Numbered from the stretch's first letter, positions 24,043-34,600 are shown. The stretch is DNA of 64,000 bases from Hyperoplus lanceolatus (GCA_026929865.2 CM049406.2:22802501-22866500), one strand, 5' to 3'. The notes: generated from the sequence alone by a model not told the origin. Made by a program: numbers and translations.

Positions 24043-24451
24043 GTCCTTTACCCCCTGTCTCTGTCCCAACACACACACACAAACACACGCTATTTCGCTC
24101 TCTGCAGTGTGTCCTGCCAGATAGCGGTCTGTTGTGTACAGTACAGTCATGTGTTTATGAGTCACAGACCACTAAACAGACATACTGCACCCTAATACTT
24201 CAGTATATTCCCACAAGAGCTCAGTGTATGTTTGCAGTGGAACAGAGGAAAGGCAAACATTACAAAATGCAGTTACTGTGCAAACAGCATAATAAGGCTT
24301 TAAACTTTAGATGCATACATTTTAGATAATAATTAATATTGAGTGGCTAGGAATGCATGGATGGATGCAAGGTTACACGGATGGAGGGGGGGGGGAATTC
24401 AATACTTACATCACCTGATGAAGCTCCCTGTGCGCTACTGCTTTTCTTCAT
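6178..24451 (-). CDS. pde4b: cAMP-specific 3',5'-cyclic phosphodiesterase 4B, N-terminal half (gene continues left of window)
   Basis: PDE4B hydrolyses cAMP to AMP. Long forms carry regulatory UCR1 and UCR2 ahead of the catalytic domain. Coding exons here are 24451-24410, 18395-18148, 9420-9226, 9092-9056, 7892-7822 and 6227-6178, 643 nt in one open frame. An alternative start exon lies at 17191-17016. Conserved blocks include MKKS at the start, [16 protein letters not shown], the PKA-site block [38 protein letters not shown] and [10 protein letters not shown]. Exon sizes 37 and 50 match my recollection of the mammalian gene. The next expected exon (EESYQKLAMETLEELDW type), UCR2 and the catalytic region were not found between 1 and 6177, so they lie beyond the left edge. 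Which teleost co-orthologue (a or b) this is cannot be decided here. Confidence 0.94.
6794..7604. mobile_element. PIF/Harbinger-like MITE, 3-bp duplication TAA
   Basis: Ends GGGTGTATTCACAC and GTGTGAATACACCC are perfect inverses flanked by TAA. It contains more CpG than its surroundings. It lies in the pde4b intron between the 50-nt and 71-nt exons. Confidence 0.82.
7822..7892 (-). CDS. pde4b: pde4b UCR1 exon (71 nt)
   Basis: It encodes [19 protein letters not shown] and then CASN plus two bases. VLASLRxVRNNF is the PDE4 UCR1 core. Acceptor TTTTAG and donor GTAAGT are canonical. The NVQCASN part differs from human NLHGTSN, the variable end of UCR1. Confidence 0.92.
8195..8687. mobile_element. 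Short-TIR MITE
   Basis: The left end CCTTAAAGGTG and the right end CACCTTTAAGG are inverted, with further weak pairing inwards (AAGCGG and CCGCGT). It lies between pde4b exons at 7892 and 9056. Confidence 0.6.
9056..9092 (-). CDS. pde4b: pde4b 37-nt UCR1 micro-exon
   Basis: It encodes [12 protein letters not shown], with its first base completing the preceding Leu codon. The sequence matches [12 protein letters not shown] of mammalian PDE4B and PDE4D, and the 37-nt size is as I recall for the family. Borders are TTTCAG and GTAATT. Confidence 0.93.
9226..9420 (-). CDS. pde4b: pde4b shared exon with start of UCR1 and PKA site
   Basis: This 195-nt exon encodes [20 protein letters not shown], then [20 protein letters not shown], then [20 protein letters not shown] and IVGEL. 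RRESF is the known PKA phosphorylation motif of UCR1 that activates long PDE4 forms. The DYDLSPKxxSRNSS block is a PDE4 hallmark. It is the common acceptor for both alternative N-termini. Acceptor TCTTAG and donor GTGAGT are canonical. Confidence 0.95.
9421..12632. other. pde4b intron, mostly unique sequence
   Basis: No exon was recognised. The stretch 10280-10500 and the pyrimidine-rich block 11280-11560 are unique-looking and could hold regulatory DNA; this is only an impression. Confidence 0.45.
11905..12185. repeat. Possible AAAGGTGCACTATGCAG-type MITE
   Basis: TTAAAAGGTGCACTATGCAG begins a segment of a type often seen dispersed in fish (from memory). An approximate inverse, AAGTCCCTTTAAA, closes it. 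Confidence 0.35.
12633..13961. mobile_element. PIF/Harbinger-like nonautonomous element, 3-bp duplication CTG
   Basis: Inverted ends are GGGCCTATTTCAGGTAGC and GCTACCTGAAATAGGCCC. CTG flanks both sides (12630-12632, 13962-13964). Sub-terminal ACTCTGGGTT and CAACTCAGAGCG motifs are repeated in both orientations. Its core (about 13220-13478) matches, inverted, the core of the fold-back element at 53815-54155. Confidence 0.82.
14178..14383. repeat. Palindromic MITE family, diverged copy
   Basis: It shares GGAGAAAGCTTATTGACAAA, CACCTGTCCGTACTGT and TTTCACTGATTTTGACCAAA with the other copies; the middle is shorter. Confidence 0.5.
14978..16506. mobile_element. hAT-type element with 8-bp duplication GTATACAG
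   Basis: Left end CAGGGATTCCCAAAGTGTGG and right end TTTGGGAACCGCTG form the inverted terminal repeat common to many hAT MITEs. GTATACAG flanks both sides (14970-14977 and 16507-16514). Another element is nested at 15087-15975. Confidence 0.85.
15087..15975. mobile_element. TA-flanked MITE nested in the 14978-16506 hAT element
   Basis: Inverted ends TTGGTCCGAGTATAAG and CTTATACTCGGACCAA are each followed by TA. A 131-residue open frame inside lacks recognisable domains. Part of its core (about 15418-15650) recurs at about 54575-54880 in the other hAT element. Confidence 0.8.
17016..17191 (-). CDS. pde4b: pde4b alternative first coding exon, PDE4B3-type isoform
   Basis: From the ATG at 17191 the exon encodes 58 residues plus two bases: [20 protein letters not shown], then [19 protein letters not shown], then [11 protein letters not shown]. 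Human PDE4B3 ends its unique region with SPRSSPRNSPCFFRKLLVNK and RRRFTVAHTC before FDVENG. Here the donor GTAAGA leaves TG, completed by C of the 9420 exon to give T-C-F-E-V-E-N-G. An in-frame TAA at 17204-17206 precedes the ATG, fixing the start. The unique region is about 20 residues shorter than the human one. It lies between the PDE4B1-specific exon and the shared exons, implying its own promoter upstream. Confidence 0.9.
18148..18395 (-). CDS. pde4b: pde4b long-isoform exon 2 (PDE4B1-specific N-terminal region)
   Basis: This 248-nt exon reads [17 protein letters not shown] and continues with [35 protein letters not shown] and [15 protein letters not shown]. The [14 protein letters not shown] and [10 protein letters not shown] blocks align with human PDE4B1. 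The acceptor is preceded by a strong pyrimidine tract (CCCCCCCTACCCTCAG) and the donor is GTGAGG. It ends with two bases of a Ser codon completed by the exon at 9420. It is skipped in transcripts that start from 17191. Confidence 0.92.
18396..21810. other. pde4b intron, no gene found
   Basis: AT-rich intronic DNA with only a small tandem repeat at 20858. No coding exon on either strand. Confidence 0.5.
20858..20906. repeat. 24-bp unit in two tandem copies
   Basis: ACAGGGACTGGGATGAAAGG followed by TAAA occurs twice in a row. Confidence 0.8.
21811..23094. mobile_element. TA-flanked TIR element rich in GTGAGCCA motifs
   Basis: Ends GGGGAGAATGGGGGAATCTG and GATTACCCCGTTCTCCCC are inverted, each bordered by TA. 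Internally AAAGTGAGCCA recurs (about 22190, 22214, 22900), including a strong hairpin of GGGGGAAAGTGAGCC and its inverse at 22206-22245. No transposase frame is present. Confidence 0.75.
23992..24041. repeat. (CA)n microsatellite
   Basis: About 50 bp, located some 370 bp downstream (gene orientation) of the pde4b start exon. Confidence 0.97.
24410..24451 (-). CDS. pde4b: pde4b first coding exon of the long PDE4B1-type isoform
   Basis: It encodes 14 residues, [14 protein letters not shown], followed by donor GTAAGT. Human PDE4B1 also begins MKKS and its first coding exon is also 14 codons ending in D. The splice is phase 0 and joins directly to the exon at 18395. A CTCAG immediately before the base preceding the ATG could be an acceptor, making the upstream exons non-coding, although the pyrimidine tract is weak and GA-rich sequence lies upstream. 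Confidence 0.88.
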
Positions 24452-25999
24452 CCTGAGGGACGTTCAGCCAGACTCTCTCTCCCTTTCTCTCTCTCCCCGT
24501 CTCTGATCCTCTCTCCAGAAACGCAGCACTTTTCTGATTATTTTCCTGCTCTGGGCAGCCTCACTGTACACCCTGCACATGGGAAGCAGAGAAAAGGAAA
24601 CCGACATTGTAACATGAACTGTGATGGATTACCTCTCTCAGCAGTTACAATTAGTACAGTTCGACAGGTACAGTATATTGTAGTGAAAATACTGGAAACA
24701 CACCATGAAGGCAGAAACAAATGTGTTCAAATGTGTTTTGTATTAAGATTTGACATTAAAACCTAAACAATAATTTGATACCTTACCTTGAGGACATTTA
24801 ATGGAATGAAAAAATTGTCCAAAAAACTAATACTGATCCCCTGAATTTTCCTCTAACACCATCATCAGGTCAAAGTTCAGATTTGCCCAGTACTTTTATG
24901 ACCAAAAACCTGGACAACTAAAGACATTCCAATCAGCCTCAGCTGCACAAGAGTGTTTAGCAACAATTAGCAAACGTTAGAATGCTAACACACTAAACTA
25001 AGATGGTGAACGGGGTAAACATAATAACTCTTAAATATCAGCATATTATATAATTTTTTGCTAATTTTATGCTTTATTAGACAGCTTGGGAGAGACAGAG
25101 ATCAAATGGGGCATTAAGGGGAATGACATGCAGAGAGTGTCCAACAAATATCAGCATGTTAGCATTGAAATTGTAAGTGTTAGCATAGCTGGCTTTAGCA
25201 TTTATTTAGCTCAAAAAACTGCTGTTCATAGGTTGATTCGATTTTATACTGTAAGAAGAGTCTGTTTTCCTTCAACAACAAAAAATTCCACAAAGGACAA
25301 ACTTATATTAAAGGTTTTAATAAAAGGTGGTGTCAGCAATTCTGCAGAATGTTTGTTGTCAAGATCACATTTTCTCGAATGAAAAATAAGCAATACAAAA
25401 ACTTTTGATTTGATGCCAGCTTTCAGTGCTTGAACCCATTAGAAATGCATTTGTGTTAATTATATATTATTTGTATATGTTCTAAAAACTTAAATAACAC
25501 CACTTAACTGAATAAAATACTAGTCCCGTCAGTCTTTCCAGTTACAGTCATTTGTCAGCCTCTTTTGAATGCAGTGATTTACATTCATTAGTCACAGACG
25601 GACCACATCTGGTGGAAAACCACCAACAGGCAGACATGACTGATGAATCCATGTCACAGACATGAATCAATATTTTCCGTGTCACTATTGACCCCCCCTG
25701 TAACATGCACATTAGCCCTCATTTGTCACTCAGCGTGTCCTTGTGGGAGAGTCAGTATAGCACTGCAGGCGAGGGAGGCGCCTGTGAGTGCTTTCCAGCT
25801 GCTGCCAAGTCAAGTGGTATGAAATCAGAATTTCTCATCTGCACAAACAACCCAATCTTGTGCAGCTCCCTGCAGTTATTGTAGAAAAATGGCATGGAGG
25901 TACAATGACCAAAGATCACAAAGAGACTGTATGTGGTTCTTTAAGGTAGCTCTGTAAGGTTGAACTGCTAGTTCAAAACTCAGCAAGAGGAAAATGTTC
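24452..25999. other. Upstream flank of pde4b start exon
   Basis: A GA/CT-rich block (24455-24540) immediately precedes the start exon and may be 5' UTR or a weak acceptor region. Beyond it is intronic DNA with a MITE fragment near 25310. Confidence 0.45.
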
Positions 26000-26766
26000 T
26001 CAATAGAGACAGTGCATGAAATATGCCACGCCCATCGTGGGGGAAAACGTTGAACAGAGCTCCATCCACTTTGTATTGAAGGAGACCTGTCTTCTGCAAA
26101 CAAACTTAATTAAAATGTAATCAAACATCCATTTAAGAATTTTTTTTTACTTTCTTGAAAGCCACGACTCTTGTCTGTCTATATGAGCTGTTTTTGTGAA
26201 AAATAATTGAGTAATTTTCAATATTGAGGTGTTTTTGTCCGGTCGGACCCATCGTGGGGGAAACCGTTCAACACCGTTACATTCACTTTGTATTGAAGGA
26301 GACCCGTCTTCTGCAAACAAACTTAATTAAAACTTATTCAAACATCCATTTTACAAAAAACTTTACTTTTTTTAAAGCCACGACTCTTGTCTGTCCATAC
26401 GAGCTGTTTTTGTGAAAAATAATTGAGTAATTTTCAATATTGAGGTGTTTTTTCCCATCCGTGAGGGTTAGCCTAGAGCAGAAGGCTAACATTAGCCTAG
26501 CATACAGCATACATTAGTTAAGAGTTTTGTCTTGATATTGAAAATTACTCAATCATTTTTCCCAAAAACAGCTCGTATAGACAGACAAGAGTCGTGGCTT
26601 TAAAGAAAGTAACGTGTATTTGTGAAAGGCATGTCGTATTACGTTTTTATTAAGTTTGTTTGCCGAATACGGGTGTCATTCAATATAAAGTGGATAGAGT
26701 GCTGTGTATTGTTTTCCCCCACGATGGGCGTGGCCTCCGATTATGACGCGTTCCGCACTGTCTCTA
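26000..26766. mobile_element. TIR element with one arm tandemly duplicated
   Basis: Outer ends ATAGAGACAGTGC and GCACTGTCTCTAT are inverted. The about 200-bp arm beginning CCATCGTGGGGGAAA occurs twice in direct order (26032-26230, 26250-26448) and once inverted (about 26535-26738). Shared pieces include AGCCACGACTCTTGTCTGTC and ATTGAGTAATTTTCAATATT. Confidence 0.75.
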
Positions 26767-27123
26767 TAATGTATGACGCTGCAAAGATGTGTCCATTATA
26801 GATATCATAAAAACAGCATTCAGATTCTTCATACTTTCAACCCAGAAATACTACTGCTGTAAAATATAATGTGAAACCAGCCAACTATTTAAAGACTCGA
26901 TGAGTTCTGCATTTTAATGCCAGTAATGTTTTTTGGGGAAATTTGAATAGACATGATCTGACAGCAACATTATTCTGATAAAACAGCCGTAAGCTGTGCA
27001 AACACAAGACTTACTCTATTATCTACTCTATTGCTTGTGTTCAGGAGTTCATCAAAAGACTTCTTAAACTCATACTGTTAGTGTGGCTAATAAAATGAAG
27101 CTAATTTTACTAAGAAAAACATT

Positions 27124-28475
27124 TATCATCATCATCATCATCATCATCTTCAACCGCTTATCCGAAATCGGGTCGGGTGGCAGCAGCTTCAGCATGGGAC
27201 CCCAGACTTCTCTTTCCTGGAGCCACTTTGACCAGCACTGACTGGAGGATCCCGAGGCGTTCCTAGGCCAGCTTGGAGATATAATCTCGCCATCTAGTCC
27301 TGGGTCTACCCTGAGGCCTCCTTCAAGCTGGAAGCTCCTGAAACACCTCCCTAGGGAGGCGCCCAGGGGGCATCCTTACCAAATGATGATCCAACTGAAC
27401 TGGCCCCTTTCGACGCAAAGGAATAGCGGCTCTGCCCCGAGTTCATAATGAATGACTGAGCTTTTCACCCTATCGCTATGGAGACACCAGCCACCCTCCT
27501 GAGAAAATCCATTTCGCCGCTTGTACCCTCAATTTTGTTGAGTGAGCGTAGGAACGAAGATGAACAGGAAGATCGAAAGCTTTGCCTTCCGACTCAGCTT
27601 TCTTTTCGTCACAACGGTGCGGTAAAGCGAGTGCAAAACCGCCTCTGCAGCTCTGATTCTCCGGCCAATCTCACACTCCATTGTTCCCTCACTCGAAACA
27701 AGACCCCAAGGTACTTGAACTACTTCACATGGGGTAAGGACTCAATACCTACCTGGAGTACACGATCCATCAGTTTCCTGCTGAGAACCATGGCCTCAGA
27801 TTTAGAGGTGCTGATTCTCATCCCAACCGCTTCAAACTCGGCTGCAAACTGATCCAGTGAGAGCTGAAGGTCACAGGCTGATGATGCCATCAGGACCACA
27901 TCATCCGCAAAAAGCAGCGATGAGATCCTCAGCCCACTGAACTGCAATCCCTCTCCACCACGACTTCCAGAGCCGGTTCCAGAGCCGAGAGTGCATGGAG
28001 GTAAGCCCCACCTGATCTAATTCTTAGCACTCCACCTCCCGCACCAGTTCCGGCTCCTTCCACCACAGTGAGGTGTCATTCCACGTCCCCAAAGCCAGCC
28101 TCTGCCATCCAGGTCTGGTCCATCGAAGCCCCCGCCCTTCACTGCCACCCGTGCGGCAGCGAGGGGGTTGGTGCCACTGCTTCTTCAGGCCTTGCCCAGC
28201 CCGGCCCTGTGGCAGACAAAGCCACCAGATGCTCGCAAGCGGGCCCCTTTTCTGGGCCTGGCTCCAGATGGGGTCCTCGGGCTTCCTCCAGGAAGGGTTT
28301 CTCCTCCTCTATTAAGTTGTGCCATGGATTCTTTTTGAACCATTCTTAGATGGGCCCCTCACCTGAGACCACTTTGCCTTGGGAGACCCTACTAGGAGCA
28401 CTAGGCTCCCGACAACACAGCCCTCAGGTTCATAGGGACACACAATCCTCTCCACCACGATAAGGTGAATGTTTC
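27124..28475 (-). mobile_element. Non-LTR retrotransposon (LINE) 3' part, decayed
   Basis: On the minus strand 27947-27720 reads LRISSLLFADDVVLMASSAC and GMRISTSKSEAMVLSRK, the reverse-transcriptase palm with its F/Y-ADD box. Downstream sequence down to ACCCGATTTCGGATAAGCGG is typical of fish LINE 3' ends. It finishes in an (ATG)n tail (27125-27149 on the plus strand). The sequence right of 27950 looks like the upstream part of the same LINE but is broken by stops. Clade not assigned. Confidence 0.75.
27720..27947 (-). pseudogene. Reverse-transcriptase fragment of a LINE
   Basis: It has 75 codons with the catalytic FADD motif and the SKSEAMVLSRK block that follows it in many fish LINEs. No intact flanking RT or endonuclease domain is present, so it is a fossil. 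Confidence 0.8.
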
Positions 28476-28802
28476 CGCAGAGGCATTTAACATGTCATTA
28501 GAAAATCATTAAATCTTTCAACAGTTTACATTATTAACATATTAATATCATATGGAGTACTGAACGCCCTAGCATGCCAAAAAAAACATCTGTCCTGCAT
28601 CCTTACATAAAAAGTTAGATCTGAAGGTTATGTGAAATCATGTCATGCAATTCAGCAATAAGGGTGTGTGAGCCTACAATGGTTTTAAAGCGTCAAGACC
28701 ATTAGCACAAATCTTTAGAGGAATAAAAGATCCAGAGAGGTCTGTATGACCCTAATGCCATCAGAGACATTAAGGAGCACTTACACCAAGTACAGTACAC
28801 CG

Positions 28803-29168
28803 TAGGGGTGGGAATCTCTTGGCACCTCACGATTCAATTCCGATTCCGAGGTCAACAATTCAAAATCGATTCTCAATGCATCTCGATGCAATTTTTTTTT
28901 ACGTACATACCTATGTGTGATTTTCAAAAATATATTTATATACACATCTGAGTTTGCTACTCAGAGTTTGCTTATCACTTCCTACTTTTGCGATAATCAA
29001 TAAATACAATCAACTGATGAATTACCTTCTCTAATATTGTATTAGAGAAAAAGCTTTTCTTGTCACAAATATGACTTTCTATGACCAGTTAACTTTTACG
29101 AATTGATTCGGAATCGTTCGAGAGAGAATCGCGATTAATCGGAAAATCGATTATTTTTCCCACCCCTA
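28803..29168. mobile_element. hAT MITE with 8-bp duplication GTACACCG
   Basis: Ends TAGGGGTGGGAA and TTCCCACCCCTA are perfect inverses. GTACACCG flanks both sides (28795-28802, 29169-29176). Sub-terminal AATCGATT-type repeats are typical of this family. Confidence 0.88.
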
Positions 29169-29179
29169 GTACACCGCAC

Positions 29180-31289
29180 TCAAAAGTTTCAATAAATTGT
29201 AACGGTTATATTTTGTAACAAGCTGTTGGGGGACATGTGTATATATAATTAAAAATAATAATAAATAAAACTGTTAATAATTATTATTATTATTAACCCC
29301 TTGATATTTTGCTAGTTATACTGCTAGCTTATATTTTGATTTATGTGAATATGTGTGCACTATTGTCAATAACCATTAATCTATTGATTTAAAAAAAATC
29401 CTATACAGTTAAATGTTGGAAAATACCCACACAAAAAAGCCAACAAACTCTCATAGGCCTAAGAGACATCTTTATTTTGTGTTGAAAATCCAGGTGTCCG
29501 TGACTGATTAACTAATCAACAAATCATATCAGTAGTACTTTTGTGTCAATCCCTAGGCAACACATGTTAAAGTACTATATTTACAGTATATGGCACTAGG
29601 CTTACTAATTGCTTGCTTGTCATTGGGATTTTTTGTCAGTGCTTTGCCTTGTTAAACATCGCACATTTCAAACTTAACGTGTTTTTTTTGTATTTATTTT
29701 ATTGAAGACTGAAAGGAGATGGTTGGGCACTTTGAAAGGATACATTGGTTATCACTTTTGAAGTTAAGACACTGCAAATATTTACTTGTAGAAGCCAAGA
29801 GAAATTAAATGTTTGTAACAAAGCTTTTTTCTACTAAGCATCAGCACTTGAGTAAAAAAAAAAGTCACCGCTCTGTCACTACATCCACAAAAGGAATTAG
29901 CCAGAGACTCTGCCGAACATTTAAACCTAAATCCAATAGAGCAGACACTCAAAACATAAACGGAAAAGAAAAAAATATATTGGATTGAAAATGCACTGAT
30001 GTCTCCACTTCTTAGAGAAACAACCCTCAAGTTATCTCTTATCTCTGTGAGACCAGCATGAACCTCTACAAATAATTGGTTGTTGATGTTAAGTGAGCAA
30101 AAGAATGCAAGGTCATGAAGCAACACTCAAGATGCAGATTGTAAGGATTCGCCTCGGATGAACAACAAGAATCATTTACAATTTACAACTTAAGGAGAAG
30201 GCAGTTGGATCTGACCTGAAACATGGCTGCGTAAAAAAAGTATTAAGTATGTATGATTGAGTACAGTATATTGTCTCTGGGCACACTGGAAAAAAAATGC
30301 CCCACTTTTTTATGGACCAAATAATTAATTGATGAAAAAAAGGAATCTGCAGACTCATCAAAAATTTAAATAGCAAAGTAGTTAGTATGTTAAGCGGTTT
30401 TGTGTGGAGTTTTGTAGCTTTCCTGCCACAGTCCAAAGAAATTTACATTAACTAAACTGAGAGCTTGAATTTGAAGCGGCATGTATGTGATAAGACTAGC
30501 GACCAGTGTCCAGATCCTTTCCCTGCCATTTGCCATCTGTATGCTGGAAGAGACATCAGCTCCTCACCACCATCCCAATTGACCCTGCCAGAAATAAGTA
30601 GGTATAAGAATGTCTGAATGTGTAAAAAGAGAGGGTTATCCTTTATATATGGTATTGATCCACTAGCATCCAACATAATAATTTACTGTAAATAGTGAAA
30701 TCACAATGCAATTATGACAACAAATGTTTGTTGAAAAAGGTGAGAAAAAGCGCTAAAATAAAACTCTGCCAATCTGACCAGTCAAACCTTTGTCAAATAG
30801 CGTCAGGGTGTGCACAAAGAAGAGCTTTGGAGGATTAGTCAGCAGCTGTCCGTCGCACATTTAAAATCACTGCACACCCACACAATGTGGCTTTTGTTGC
30901 ACCAAAACAGAAGAGTCTCAAGAAACCCATCTGAAATGGGTTAATATTACATTCAATTACTCGGTAATCCAACAACAAGAGCCTTCAAAAGACTTCTAAG
31001 TGACAATGCACTTATCAAGCGGACTGACTTAACTTACCCAGCTATGATCCATTCATTGGGGAACCTGTATACTTAGCCTTCAAATACTCAAATTGTGAGT
31101 GCTAAATGGAGAAGTAGGCTTCACAGGTCACAAGACAAGACAGCTGTTGACAGAGTTTCAGCAAGTCCTGTTCTGACTGTTGGACTCACCCACATTTATT
31201 CACTATATCCGTACAACACCACACCCACTTTATTCAAACTTTGAGATCTGCAATTTGATGCATACTGTAGATGTTAACTGATAGCATAA
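29180..31289. other. pde4b 5' intron, no gene found
   Basis: Nothing coding is visible. The stretch 30780-31040 is free of recognisable repeats and of balanced composition. Confidence 0.45.
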
Positions 31290-31693
31290 CTCTGTCAATT
31301 AACGCGTTAAAAAAATTAACGCCGATTAATCGCACTTCTATATTGCCCTTTGACCCGGTGCAAAAGAGGTGAGACGATAGCGGAGCTGCACACGGCCCGC
31401 ACGGGATTAAAGAGTAAAGAAAGAAGCAGGGGAAAGGGGCTGAGGGCTCTATGGATGTGTTATGGGCTGCTCCGGGTAAATAAGCATGAAAGTAGGAATA
31501 CGTCTTATGTTATTCTCCGCAGTGTCTGTGCATTATTGATTTAGTGGGTGCCTAATTAACAATGAAGGTTCAAAACAGTATCTCTCAATCTTCCTCTGTG
31601 TTTCACTTCTGTTTCCTAGCTGCGATGGTCTCCCGCTAACGGACACCCGCCACCTCTCACTCTTCCTAGCATATGCCTGTCTTTTTTTCCTTC

Positions 31694-31694
<1 letters not shown>

Positions 31695-31776
<82 letters not shown>
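31695..31776. repeat. (GT)n microsatellite
   Basis: About 82 bp of perfect GT lies inside the older hAT-like element. Confidence 0.97.
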
Positions 31777-31777
<1 letters not shown>

Positions 31778-31981
31778 AATATTTTTGGCTATGAGTAAGA
31801 CGATGGTCATCATTTAGCCTGATTGTTTTTTTGTGAGTTTTATTCGGCGCTAGTAGTTCCTAAATTTATTTCATGTAGAAACCTGGCTGAGGAAGTTACA
31901 GAAGTTACGAGAGACAGAGAGAGAGAAACGAACGGTAGCCTATACAGTTGTTTATAAACAGGCATAAAAGTGTCATATAAG

Positions 31982-32678
31982 TAGGGCTGTGTCAAAAAAT
32001 CGAAATATCGATATATCGCGATACTTAGTTTCGCGATATCAGTATCGATTTTTATAACTAAAAATCTATATTTTTTTTATTATTTTTATTATTATTTTTT
32101 TTATGATTTTTTTTATGATTTTATTTTTTATTTTTATTTTTTATTCTTTATTGACAGTGCAGAGATACAGATATGAAATGGGGCAGAGAGGGAATGAAAT
32201 GCAGAGAACAACCACGGGTCAGATTCAAACCCATGTCTGCTGTCAGGCATGAGCCTATAGGATACTGACTATTGAAGTTAAATCAGTTTTGTTTATAAGA
32301 ACACTTAAGATTCACTGTGTCACAAAAGCACACTGATGTGTTTTCATTTTCATTGTGTCCTGTACAGTTAGTACAAGAGTGAATTGGATTTGTTATTGTG
32401 ATGTTATGGCAGCTGCAGCAGTGTTTGATCATTTGCCAAAACCAAAAAAAAAGGAAGAAAATAGTAAAGGAAGTTGTGAATGAAATAGTTTTGACTTCAT
32501 TTGTATGTGCAATTATCAATACATTGTGCTGTTATGTTTGACAAGGCAACTTGTTTATGTATATCTTGATATATCAAGATATGCAATATATCGTGATATA
32601 TATCGTGATATATCGTATCGTGACCAGTGTATCGTGATACGTATCATATCGCAAAGTCCTTGACGATACCCAGCCCTA
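31982..32678. mobile_element. hAT MITE with 8-bp duplication CATATAAG
   Basis: Ends TAGGGCTG and CAGCCCTA are inverted and CATATAAG flanks both sides (31974-31981, 32679-32686). Inner sequence is rich in ATATCGATATATCG-type repeats. Its middle (about 32140-32280) looks like a widely dispersed fish repeat. Confidence 0.82.
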
Positions 32679-34030
32679 CATATAAGTATGCGATTAATTT
32701 AGATTAATTAATCACAGAGCCTGTAATTAATTGGATTTTTTTTTAATCGCTTGACAGCCCTAAAAAAACAAAGCAGAAAAGAAGCCTTGGGTTATTTTCT
32801 AACCTTGTGTTACACTTTAATTAGCAAATAAAGAGGATGTGCAATCTTGTTTTATCACTTCATAAATAAATCAAAATATATAATAGTTTCTCCCTCTGAC
32901 CTTAATGCAAATCACACCTGTAAAACCCTGCTGCATCCCGCAAGGAATGATTTTTAACTCTAGCTAAAATACTGTATATATACTGTATATATATATATAT
33001 CAAGAATTACAGCTTTTCGTGTGCTACACAGCTATTTGCAACTGATTACAATTTAAATCAAAACTTTGTAACTCAGGGATATGTATTTACTTGTCATGGA
33101 CACTGCACATTTCTTTTATATTTCAGGAATATCAACTAGGACAATTGATGTATTATTTATTCAAACAAAAACCCTTACTGGAAGTTTACAATATGTCTTA
33201 AGGCAAACAATTCCCTTATTTTATACCTCTATCCCACGCTGTTTGAGTGGGCTGTCCTACTCACAAAGCAGTTCATGCAGGTGATTTACACTCACTGACT
33301 AAGTAAGACCTGTAATGATACAATAATATTGATGCTAGATTTTTGGAAGTATTAAATTGAAAAGAATCATACAATATTCTATCGAGGGGGACAGGTTTAT
33401 TACAAAAACGTAATAAACTAAATATTTTTGGGGTTTAAGCTTGGACAAAACAAGCTATTTGAAGAAGCCACCTTGGGCTCTAAGTTGGAAATGTTGACTT
33501 TTCTGACCTTTTACCAATCTATTTATTGAAAAAAATAACTTTGACACACACAAATACAAATAAATTGTAATTTGCTTATTTGTATTTGTGTATTTGTATA
33601 GTTATTTGCAACCCTGCTTTTAGGACAAATCATTTATCTTTGAGGGACAAAATGTATCTCTTATGTGACATCATGATAGAGAGAACATTTAATTGAAGTT
33701 TCTCTTGCCTGATTTGGTTGCTTGTCAAATATAAAATTAAGGGTCTAAAGGCTAAATAAGGGGGTGGAGAGGTGGGTGTAAACGTTATCATAATTTTGTA
33801 TATCATGTTATTTAAGTAGACACCTATCAAACATCATTCAACAGTTACACATGTTATAAATAACCTGTCAATGAAAATTCAAAACTAATCCCAGTGGAAA
33901 CTTTGCGGTTTGTATTAGCAGTGCACCGAGTCAGATTCCAGGAGAAATGAACTTTTGTGACGAGTGAAGGCTGAGAGGACTTTGTTGAGGAGGGAGAGAA
34001 ACAACACACCGATTTGTGGCAGCTGAAGCA

Positions 34031-34038
34031 TGACGTCA
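34031..34038. promoter_or_regulatory. Third palindromic CRE, pde4b 5' intron
   Basis: TGACGTCA occurs in the context GCATGACGTCACTG, about 1.9 kb downstream (in gene orientation) of the candidate exon at 35973-36036. Confidence 0.4.
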
Positions 34039-34283
34039 CTGTGGAGGCCACGTGCAGGGAACCCACTGCCCTACTGTCCAGACATGAGGAGAGACTGGAC
34101 AGACCAGACTCTGTGAGCCGGCTGCCATATAACAGAGCCACATGTTGAAAGGGCATTCTAGGATTGTTCCAATGTCACACCGTGTGTTCGTCATGTCGGC
34201 ATTGCAAATATCAAAAACTGTAAGAGGCTCCTTTTTTTCTCACTACAAAGATTTAATTTACAATTCAGGAATTAAATATCTGC

Positions 34284-34600
34284 CTTAACGGTGGAGTCAA
34301 TCATTCTGGAGAAAGCTTGTTATCAAAATCAATTATTGTCCGTACTGTGTGTATGGACTGAAAATAAATCTGGTGTTAATACACAGCCTAGGTTCTGTAA
34401 ACAGATATGTAAACAAAGGGGGCCCACCATAGCTAGCAAAATGCCCGTTTACAGAGCCTAGGCTGTGTATTACCACTGGATTTTTTTGCAGCGCACACAT
34501 AGTACAGACAGGTAGCAGATTGTGAGGAGCTGTTCACTGATTTTGACAAAAAGGGATTTTTGCAACAACCATTCTGCAGGATTGTTGACCCCACCTTTAA
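34284..34600. repeat. Palindromic MITE family, fullest copy
   Basis: The left part (GGTGGAGTCAATCATTCTGG) and right part (TGTTGACCCCACC) are inverted. The inner CACAGCCTAGGTTCTGTAAAC and GTTTACAGAGCCTAGGCTGTG also pair. Related copies lie at 36455-36664, 14178-14383 and, as a fragment, about 25310-25370. Confidence 0.65.

Larger units (their letters stand above)
31290..32763. mobile_element. Older hAT-like element enclosing the 31982-32678 copy
   Basis: The right end reads AATCGCTTGACAGCCCTA and the left end has TCTGTCAATTAACGCG, a decayed inverse. Both ends carry the ATTAATCGC sub-terminal motif of this MITE type. The left terminus and the target duplication are degraded, so the left border is approximate. 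A GT microsatellite and a younger hAT lie within. Confidence 0.55.
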
